This document shows positions 58,419 to 64,000 of a DNA stretch of 64,000 nucleotides, in pieces. The DNA is from Archangium lansingense. Its GTDB lineage: Bacteria; Myxococcota; Myxococcia; Myxococcales; Myxococcaceae. Position 1 is the stretch's first letter; each line of letters begins with the position of its first letter. Below the pieces are notes generated by a model. The model saw only the letters and a list, made by a program, of their open reading frames with translations, ran no database searches and was not told the DNA's origin. Where the stretch lies: assembly GCF_026626635.1 (NCBI RefSeq), contig NZ_JAPNKA010000002.1, forward strand, positions 1-64,000, read 5' to 3'. Made by a program: the position numbers and the translations under genes.

Positions 58419-58606
58419 ACGTCGCCCCACCCTGTCGGAGGCCCCTTTTACTGTCAGTGGGAGGGAACAGTCCGTTTCCCAGCAGACAACAAAGCGACCA
58501 CCAACTATAATCCTTGCCGAGCAGGCGGCTTCGCTATAATTTTCCCCACGTTTCGGCTCCATTGCTGACACGACAGCGCGGCGCCGGAGAATGGGAGGTC
58601 GTACCG

Positions 58607-59377
58607 ATGGCGGGAAGTCGCTGGGAGCAGAAGCCCATTGAGTACATGGCGGCGCACGTGACGGAAGCCTTTTTCAGGGACACGCTCCTGGCGCTCAGGG
58701 ACGCCAATCGCATTGCGCTTGCGCACTGCCGTGACTTGGCCCCCGAGTGGCGGAAGGGGGCGCTCGCGCACCATCGGCGCGAGTTCTTCAACCAGTACTG
58801 GAGCGCGGTGGCCCGCCGCCACGGTGCCAAGGCGCGCCCCGTCCTCAACGGCAACAATGCCACCAGCCACTTGGAGGTGACGACGCACAACATCATCTTC
58901 ACGCCGGTGGCCGCGCAGTCCCCCGGCGAGTTCCCCCGCGATGCCGACTACCGGAACACCCTCGCCGCCGGTAATCAGCTCGAAATGTTCGCGAAGCTGG
59001 GGCTCGAGGAAGAGAAGCCTCCCCCCGGCAGCCTGCTCTATGCCGTGTTCAGCTACTCCAGCGACATGGACGAAGAGACCGGGCTGCCGTTGTTCGCCCT
59101 GGTGGGCTTCCCGCACAAGCGGAAGAAGAGGTACGTCGCCACTCGCTCACTCTTCTCCTTGATCATCGAGCTGGGCAACGCCTCGGACGCCGCACAGAAA
59201 CTGTCGCAGCCTCCCGACACGAGCGCGCCGCAGTCGCCGTTCGCCGCACCGCCGCCGCAAGAGACCGAACGCAAGCCGGAGCACACCGAGTACAAGGAGG
59301 AGCGCACCGACGAGGACGACCCGCCGCTGCGCCTCATCCCCAAGGACAAGAAGGATAAGGATTCAGAAAAAGAATGA
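58607..59377 (+). CDS. Hypothetical partner of the ImmA/IrrE protein
   Basis: 256 residues starting MAGSRWEQKPIEYMAAHVTE. It contains DLAPEWRKGALAHHRREFFN and LEVTTHNIIFTPVAAQSPGE, then LLYAVFSYSSDMDEETGLPL with a basic FPHKRKKRYVATRSLFSLII, ending in a charged tail (KDKKDKDSEKE). No catalytic motif is recognised. ATG 58607 has GGAGG eight bases upstream. The stop overlaps the next start by four bases, so it is coupled to the XRE-ImmA/IrrE gene. Such coupling suggests a toxin-antitoxin or defence pair, with this protein as the effector or substrate. Confidence 0.7.
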   Translation: MAGSRWEQKPIEYMAAHVTEAFFRDTLLALRDANRIALAHCRDLAPEWRKGALAHHRREFFNQYWSAVARRHGAKARPVLNGNNATSHLEVTTHNIIFTPVAAQSPGEFPRDADYRNTLAAGNQLEMFAKLGLEEEKPPPGSLLYAVFSYSSDMDEETGLPLFALVGFPHKRKKRYVATRSLFSLIIELGNASDAAQKLSQPPDTSAPQSPFAAPPPQETERKPEHTEYKEERTDEDDPPLRLIPKDKKDKDSEKE

Positions 59378-60579
59378 TTCTCGGTACCCCAGGCTTCATT
59401 GGCTCCCGCTTGGTTGAGGCTCGCCTTGAGCGCAGCGTCTCTGTACGTGCGCTTGTTGAGCGCGTGGGGGTCAGTGCGCCTGCCATCTACAGCTGGGAGA
59501 ACGGCAACTCCAACCCGAAGCCCGAGCTCCTATGCAAGCTGTGCGAGGCACTCGACGTGCCTGAGCACTACTTCCTCATGCCCGTGGAGCAGGAGCCTGG
59601 CAGCGCAGTTTTCTACAGAGCTCAGCGCTCTACGTCCGTCGCCGCATGCAACGCGGCGGAGGCGAAACTCAGCTGGCTCCACCGCCTCGGCACCGTCGTT
59701 GGTCAGAACATCAGCCTCCCGCCGATGAATCTGCCCACGTTTTCTATCCCGAGCGACCCGCTTGCCCTCTCCGATGCGGAGGTGGAGGACTTGGCCGTCC
59801 AGACGCGCCGCCATTGGGGCCTGGGACTGGGCCCTATCAGCAACATCGTAGCGCTGCTCGAGAAGCACGGCGTGCTGCTTGCGCGCGCCCAAGTGGATGC
59901 GGAAGCGCTCGACGGCCTCTCGCGCTACTTCCCGGACCACGCGGCCGGCCTGCTGTCCGCCAACAAGGAATCTGGCCCACGCTCGCGCTTCGATGCTGCC
60001 CACGAGCTCGGGCACCTGGTGCTGCACCGGGATGTGGACCAGTCGCGCCTCAACAAGCCGGGCGAGTGGCGCGCCTTCGAGAACCAAGCGCACCGTTTCG
60101 CGGCCGCGTTTCTCTTCCCTCCCGAGGCCTTCCGTAGCGAGGTGAAGAGCTTCTCCTTGGACGGCTTCTTCGATGTGAAGATGCGATGGAAGGTGTCGGT
60201 CCGCATGATGATGATGCAGGCGCGGCGACTCGGCTTTCTCAGCGAGGAGGGCGTGACCCGCCTCCACATCAACTACGCGCGTCGGGGCTACAAGCGTAAC
60301 GAACCGCTCGACGAGCAGCTCCCGCCGGAACAGCCCCGCTTGCTGCGGCGCGCCCTTGAGCTTTGGGTCGCAGAGCGAGGCCACGAGGAGGTCTGTGCAC
60401 ACCTTCCATTCGCCGTCCGCGACGTCGTGACGCTTGCGGGCGTCCCTCGCGGGCTCCTGACCGGGGAGACAGCCCAAGTCCTCAAGTTCGTACCCGCCCC
60501 TGCCGCTGACGAGGAAGGCCCAAGTCGCCAGGACCTGCCCGATGGTGGCGCGTCGGTGACGCCTCTTCGGCCGCGCTGA
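59374..60579 (+). CDS. XRE-ImmA/IrrE metallopeptidase-domain protein
   Basis: 401 residues. An N-terminal XRE HTH (about 8-62: GSRLVEARLERSVSVRALVE ... AIYSWENGNSNP) is followed by an ImmA/IrrE zinc-peptidase domain with RFDAAHELGHLVLH (HELGH at 210-214) and ENQAHRFAAAFLFP (Glu236 as third ligand). Family members cleave repressors or act as antitoxins/sensors. The C-terminal ~120 residues are extra. It is coupled by ATGA overlap to the unknown protein upstream. Copies of the recombinase 3' end lie on both sides (58348-58418 and 60635-60694), so the pair travels as a cassette. Confidence 0.9.
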   Translation: MILGTPGFIGSRLVEARLERSVSVRALVERVGVSAPAIYSWENGNSNPKPELLCKLCEALDVPEHYFLMPVEQEPGSAVFYRAQRSTSVAACNAAEAKLSWLHRLGTVVGQNISLPPMNLPTFSIPSDPLALSDAEVEDLAVQTRRHWGLGLGPISNIVALLEKHGVLLARAQVDAEALDGLSRYFPDHAAGLLSANKESGPRSRFDAAHELGHLVLHRDVDQSRLNKPGEWRAFENQAHRFAAAFLFPPEAFRSEVKSFSLDGFFDVKMRWKVSVRMMMMQARRLGFLSEEGVTRLHINYARRGYKRNEPLDEQLPPEQPRLLRRALELWVAERGHEEVCAHLPFAVRDVVTLAGVPRGLLTGETAQVLKFVPAPAADEEGPSRQDLPDGGASVTPLRPR

Positions 60580-60634
60580 GCCGCATTACCGGAGCAAGCA
60601 GTTTGCTCCGTCTACACGCCCCTCGCGTCCGTCC

Positions 60635-60694
60635 GCCACGGCCATCTACGTGCAGCCCAACATGCAGGCACTGGAGGCCGCCGTGGACTCCCTA
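60635..60694 (+). repeat. 60-bp remnant of the recombinase 3' end
   Basis: It reads ATAIYVQPNMQALEAAVDSL and is about 90% identical to the end of the recombinase gene (47672-47731) and of its pseudogene (58346-58405). All three are in the same orientation. Confidence 0.85.
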
Positions 60695-60758
60695 GAATGC
60701 AGCAGATGAAGCTGCTCCCCTTCGCCGAGTCGCGCACCATCTTCGGGAATTACACGCC

Positions 60759-61412
60759 ATGAGCACATCGCCGCCTGCTGCCCTGCCACCCATTACCGCC
60801 CTGCTGGACGTCGTGCGCGACGAGTTCGGCCGCGTTGCCTACAGCCACAAAACCCACGAGAAAATGGCGGACCGTCTGAACTCGCGGGTCCTGTGGGAGA
60901 AGCGCATCAACGCCGCGCTCCTGGCACTGACGACGGGTAACACCATCACCGTACTCGTGACGGAGGCGCGCTGGGCGGAGATTACGACCGTCGTTCTCGC
61001 GGGGCTCTCACTCTACGTCACCGTCTACGGCTACAGCCGCAATCGAGACCGCCTGGTTGACCAGCACCGCCAGGCTGCCCTGAGCCTGCGTTTCCTGCGC
61101 GACAAGTACATCCACCTCATCGCCGACCTCATGGCTGGGTCCATTAGCGAGGAGCAAGGGCGCCGCCGCCGGGATGAGCTCGCACAACAGGTCAACCAGG
61201 CCTACTCCTCCGCTCCACCCACAGATTCGCCGGCCTACGGAGCAGCCCAGACGGCTCTCAAAACGAACGAGGAGCTGACGTTCTCGGTGCAGGAGATCAA
61301 CGTGATGCTGCCCCCCGCTCTCCGGATCCTACCGCCGCCAGCTGCTCCTCCTCCGGCAGGCGCACCACCGCCGGCTGCTCCTCCTCCTCCAGGCGCGCCC
61401 CCATCTACCTGA
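60759..61412 (+). CDS. SLATT-domain two-TM protein
   Basis: 217 residues. The core KTHEKMADRLNSRVLWEKRI, a hydrophobic hairpin (NAALLALTTGNTITVLVTEA then ITTVVLAGLSLYVTVYGYSR) and a following coiled helix (QHRQAALSLRFLRDKYIHLI) match the SLATT pattern: two membrane helices with a soluble helix, found as pore-forming effectors in CBASS-like and other nucleotide-signalling defence systems. The tail is Pro/Ala-rich. There is no sensor or CD-NTase next to it. The window's CD-NTase is 57 kb away, so any link is speculative. ATG 60759 has no strong ribosome-binding site. Confidence 0.65.
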   Translation: MSTSPPAALPPITALLDVVRDEFGRVAYSHKTHEKMADRLNSRVLWEKRINAALLALTTGNTITVLVTEARWAEITTVVLAGLSLYVTVYGYSRNRDRLVDQHRQAALSLRFLRDKYIHLIADLMAGSISEEQGRRRRDELAQQVNQAYSSAPPTDSPAYGAAQTALKTNEELTFSVQEINVMLPPALRILPPPAAPPPAGAPPPAAPPPPGAPPST

Positions 61413-61743
61413 ACACGCCCTACCACTGAGGGCCCGCGAACCCTAACCGCACCGCCCGCCCCAGCAGGCCCGATGAGCTTGCAGTGGGGGCACCAGGCTC
61501 CTACTCTTCTCTCGTCGTCGTCCCCCGCCAGGGGGTCCACCGGAAGGTTCGGTTGTAGCTGCTACTTCCCCATTCCTGGGGTCCACCAAAGCAACCGAGG
61601 CCGCGTTGTCCTCCCCGTTCGCGCGGGGATCCACCGCCTAACCGCACTGCGACGACAGCCCCCGGCTCCGAGGTCTCCTCGGGCCGGGGTTTTTCTTTCT
61701 CACCGCCCAGAGCCCGCCCCTCGTCGCTCATCAGCGGCACCCC
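61413..61743. other. Non-coding stretch with three hairpin-plus-TCCACC units
   Basis: No gene. Three short hairpins, CCCCCGCCAGGGGG (61522-61535), CCCCATTCCTGGGG (61568-61581) and CCCCGTTCGCGCGGGG (61613-61628), are each followed by (G/A)TCCACC(G/A). They repeat every 46-48 bases (about 61517-61636). They resemble degenerate type I-E CRISPR repeats, but the spacing is too short. They lie between convergent genes and may act as terminators. Confidence 0.5.
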
Positions 61744-62361
61744 TCACCGCACGATGAAGTCGAAGCGTTCCACTGCCTCCCTGAACGCCTCGAGCGTAGC
61801 CCCCGAGCGCTTCGCCTCCGCCGGAGCGTAGATGGTCACCGCGGCCGTGTCCTCCCGCTCCCTGTTCACCCCCTCAAGGATGACCGGGAAGAAATCACCC
61901 GGCCAGGGCACGCTCACCAGCTCCGGTCCGTGCTTGAGCGGCTCCAAGATGGTGAAGCACGGCCACGTCGGGACTCGAATGGTCTTCATGTCGCAGCCGT
62001 GAAAGCTGCACTGGTCGAGCCGGGCCTCGGCGAAGTCGCAGTTCTCAATTCCTCCGTGCTCCCACCACCTGTCCACGCCGACTCGCTGACCAAACCCAAC
62101 CCCCGAAAACCTGCCCTCGAATCGGCAGCCCTCGAACCGCATGGAGGTGAACCACCGGTTCACGATCTCCCGCTTCGCAATGATGGTGCAGTCGATGAAT
62201 CGTCCCCACATCGGGACGAGCTGCCTGCCTCCAACACCAAGGACCACCGTGCAGCCACGAAAAGTGACGTTCGGCCCCAGCCAGTACATGGCCTCCTTGC
62301 CGGTGAGCTCCAGCCGCTCGTCCTCTAGCTCTCGGTCCTCGTAGTGGATGCTGGAGGTCAC
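61744..62361 (-). CDS. Pentapeptide-like protein, probable immunity protein
   Basis: 205 residues. The middle resembles a degenerate pentapeptide-repeat coil (FRGCTVVL, FIDCTII, MRFEGCRFEGRF, IENCDFAEARLDQCSFHGCD). N- and C-termini are alpha/beta. It overlaps the Imm52 gene by four bases and is the last gene of the toxin operon (toxin, Imm52, this). Similar small proteins sit beside Myxococcus polymorphic toxins, so a second immunity or accessory role is inferred. Confidence 0.65.
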   Translation of the reverse strand: MTSSIHYEDRELEDERLELTGKEAMYWLGPNVTFRGCTVVLGVGGRQLVPMWGRFIDCTIIAKREIVNRWFTSMRFEGCRFEGRFSGVGFGQRVGVDRWWEHGGIENCDFAEARLDQCSFHGCDMKTIRVPTWPCFTILEPLKHGPELVSVPWPGDFFPVILEGVNREREDTAAVTIYAPAEAKRSGATLEAFREAVERFDFIVR

Positions 62362-63107
62362 GCGGGCGCGTCTCCGGCCTTCTGCTTATAGCCTGGCTGA
62401 ACCATCAACCTGAACAGCCCCTGCTCCTCGAGGACCGTCTGCGCCCGCCATGCGAGCGCCACGTGTTCCGGATTGCTTGGGGTGAGGCGCTCGGGGGTGA
62501 GCGTGATCAGCGTCCCCTTGTCACCCAGGGGCTCGCCTCGCACCGGCGCCGCCAGCAGCGGCACCTCGCCCCGCTCCCGCGAGAAGTACGTCATCCATCC
62601 CACGAAGCAACCGAGCCGACTGCCTCCCGAGAGCTCGTCCCAAAGCCCGTCCGCAGTCGCCACGGCCCACTCAGGGTCCCACGCCACCGCCACGGCGCGC
62701 ATCGCGCCGGCGACAACGGGAGCCGTGAGCACGTGCTCCTCGCCCAGTGCCTCCCTGGGCAAGAAGAGCCACAGGTTGTTGGGTGCCACCTCCCCCTTCG
62801 AGCCGCACCTGAGCATGACCATGGCGCCCTGGTCGTCTGCCTCGCGGCCAGTCCATGCGCCGAACCTGAAGCCGTCCTTCCCGCTCTGGTACTTTTCCCG
62901 GCCGAAGAACCTAAGGAATGTTTCGCGGGTGGGCTCAAAGCCGAGCTGCAGCGCCGTCTGGTCCGAACTGCTCTTCTCGTACCACCGGGCGAAAGCGGGG
63001 TGGCACTCGGCGAGGAGCCGGAAGAACAGCTCCGCCCGGTCCGCGCACTGCTCAGCCGACTCCGGCCTGTGGCCCCAGTAGGCCTTTATTCCGTACGTCT
63101 CGCTCAT
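62358..63107 (-). CDS. Imm52 family immunity protein
   Basis: 249 residues. The N-terminus YGIKAYWGHRPESAEQCADR and LLAECHPAFARWYEKSSSDQ, with ALQLGFEPT and later LWLFLPREA, matches Imm52, the usual immunity partner of Tox-REase-5 toxins. It neutralises the nuclease encoded just upstream (63123-63563). It lies 15 bases after the toxin stop and overlaps the downstream pentapeptide-like gene. It is intact although the toxin gene's 5' part has been replaced by an IS21 copy. Confidence 0.8.
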   Translation of the reverse strand: MSETYGIKAYWGHRPESAEQCADRAELFFRLLAECHPAFARWYEKSSSDQTALQLGFEPTRETFLRFFGREKYQSGKDGFRFGAWTGREADDQGAMVMLRCGSKGEVAPNNLWLFLPREALGEEHVLTAPVVAGAMRAVAVAWDPEWAVATADGLWDELSGGSRLGCFVGWMTYFSRERGEVPLLAAPVRGEPLGDKGTLITLTPERLTPSNPEHVALAWRAQTVLEEQGLFRLMVQPGYKQKAGDAPA

Positions 63108-63122
63108 GCGTCGTGGCCCTCA

Positions 63123-63563
63123 CTACAGGGGCTGCGTGTAAACAACCTCTATGGCTTGGAGGCCGCTGGCGTCGAAGTGCTTCCGAAGCACCGCCACCAT
63201 CCGCGGCTCCGCAACGTGCCAGCGGATCGGAACTCCCCCTGCCACTCGGAGCTGCCGTTCCGCCTGGTCAACCAAGCTCTCCAGGCCTTCGTACTTGAAT
63301 CTAGGGTTGAGATCCTTGTCGAACCACTTCTGGTACTCGCGCGCCTTGCCCTCGAGCAGGGTGCCCGTCCTCGGATCGTACCCGTCGAAATTGACGCATT
63401 CCCCGTCCCGGCACACCTTGTAGGCCCACCGCCGGGGAGCCCCTGTTATCTGGGCTTGGTAGTCCCTCGCCTGCTCGGACATGCTGGAATTGTCCGCCAC
63501 CCACTGCCCGGGCCCGCCGACCGGAGGCCACCCGCCACCGCCCTGGGCGCTCGTGGTGGCCAT
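63123..63563 (-). pseudogene. Tox-REase-5 toxin C-terminus, 5' end cut by IS21
   Basis: 146 residues remain from ATG 63563, comprising the toxin domain: YQAQITGAPRRWAYKVCRDG, FDGYDPRTGTLLEGKAREYQ (Asp and E-x-K of the restriction-endonuclease fold), LVDQAERQLRVAGGVPIRWH and AEPRMVAV. This is Tox-REase-5, normally the C-terminal domain of a much longer secreted protein. The IS21 copy begins 8 bases upstream (63571), so delivery domains are absent here; they may lie beyond the IS. If translated from the internal ATG, the product would be a naked nuclease, restrained by the intact Imm52 gene. Confidence 0.8.
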
Positions 63564-63570
63564 GTGCAGA

Positions 63571-64000
63571 TGTTGATGGTCACCAGGAAGCGCAGGTTCC
63601 TGGTCATGGGTCGCCGGGAGTTGCCTGACTTCAAGACCACTCCCTGAGATGGGTGTGGCCGAGAAGTTGAGGGGGGGAGAGTGCGCCGGTGGAGTCCACG
63701 GTCGCGCGCGTCCTGAAAAGACGGAAGGCCCACCAGTAGCGGCTGGAGGGCCCTCCTTGGAGGCGCGCCCTGGTGTGCGAGAGGGGCGAGCCGGTGAGGA
63801 AGAGGTAGCGCACTCCGGGGCGCGGCGCCAGAAGCCGGCGCGCGCAGGAGTGTCGTGGAGGCGCTGCGCTTCGTGGTGTGCGGCCGGCCCGAGTGTCGGC
63901 AGGTGTTCTTCCTCTGCTCTGCGTGCGACCGTGGCCAGCGCTACTGCGGGCCGCCGTGCAGTCGAAGGGCGCGGGCGGAGTCAATGCGCGCGGCTGGTGC
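63571..64000 (+). mobile_element. IS21-family element, copy 2 (inverted, truncated by window end)
   Basis: From 63571 the sequence is the reverse complement of 24163 down to about 23734, apparently identical (the shadow translations of both regions agree over 117 residues). It begins with the right-end repeat TGTTGATGGTCACCAGGAAG. It lies at the 5' side of the truncated toxin gene. Copy 1 is 39 kb away in opposite orientation. Confidence 0.93.
63855..64000 (+). CDS. IS21 accessory zinc-finger-like ORF, copy 2 (partial)
   Basis: GTG 63855 starts the same Cys-rich protein as the gene at 23421-23879 (MEALRFVVCGRPEC). The window ends after about 48 codons. It is the first gene of the second IS copy, whose istA and istB must lie beyond the window. 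Confidence 0.65.
   Translation, partial: MEALRFVVCGRPECRQVFFLCSACDRGQRYCGPPCSRRARAESMRAAG

Noticed and set aside
61517..61636. CRISPR array
   Set aside because: Only three units with differing hairpins and a 46-48 base period, and no cas genes. Kept as a repeat observation only.
1..64000. rRNA, tRNA or phage structural genes
   Set aside because: None were recognised on either strand. The backbone genes are replication, partition and conjugation functions.

Overview
The window reads as a segment of a large conjugative plasmid, or plasmid-like element, of a myxobacterium (probably Myxococcaceae). This is inferred from very high GC with strongly GC-biased third codon positions, the Tox-REase-5/Imm52 toxin-immunity pair, a nuclease toxin behind a lipoprotein-type signal, and IS21/ISAzo13-type insertion sequences. 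No rRNA, tRNA or chromosomal housekeeping operon is visible. Plasmid functions are: RepA-type initiator plus iteron/DnaA-box origin (39.3-41.2 kb), ParA/ParB (7.8-9.7 kb), SSB, topoisomerase I, a Xer-like recombinase with a dif-like site (46.7-47.7 kb), a VirD4 coupling ATPase with two replication-relaxation (MOB_C-like) proteins (10.6-14.4 kb), and a VirB2-B3-B4-B5-B6-B8-B9-B10 type IV secretion gene set (20.8-32.3 kb). I see no VirB11.

Layout. 0-7.6 kb: truncated lipoprotein, unknown genes, an HNH/CD-NTase (CBASS-like) cluster, ssb and small unknowns. 7.8-14.4 kb: parAB, a hairpin-rich candidate oriT, virD4 and two relaxase-like genes. 14.5-20.5 kb: a defence island (Septu-like ATPase + HNH, a P-loop ATPase/PD-(D/E)XK protein, a DUF4145-like protein). 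20.8-34.6 kb: T4SS operons and topA. 34.7-39.2 kb: small DNA-binding-like protein, giant Ig-like lipoprotein, beta-barrel-like protein. 39.3-43.9 kb: rep, oriV and a tightly coupled run of small unknown genes ending in two HTH proteins. 44.1-46.5 kb: ISAzo13 and flanks. 46.7-63.6 kb: recombinase, then accessory cargo (toxin-immunity pairs, a repeat-HTH double-HNH endonuclease, an ImmA/IrrE two-gene unit, a SLATT protein), interspersed with partial copies of the recombinase 3' end. The window ends inside a second, inverted copy of the IS21 element.

Working together. A palindromic 16-bp operator (consensus about GCRYGTRATTACRTGC) occurs eleven times at eight places, almost always just upstream of an operon's first gene (ssb, virB2, virB5, repA and three unknown leaders) and once inside oriV. 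This suggests one plasmid-encoded regulator coordinates replication and transfer. Transfer is probably off in this copy: an IS21 element flanked by a perfect 7-bp target duplication splits the virB2 pilin gene, and removing it restores a 92-residue pilin frame. Sequences resembling the oriV iterons also lie inside virB10 and the Ig-like lipoprotein gene.

Limits: all family calls are from motifs and remembered family features; no searches were run. Start codons were chosen from visible ribosome-binding sites and gene spacing.
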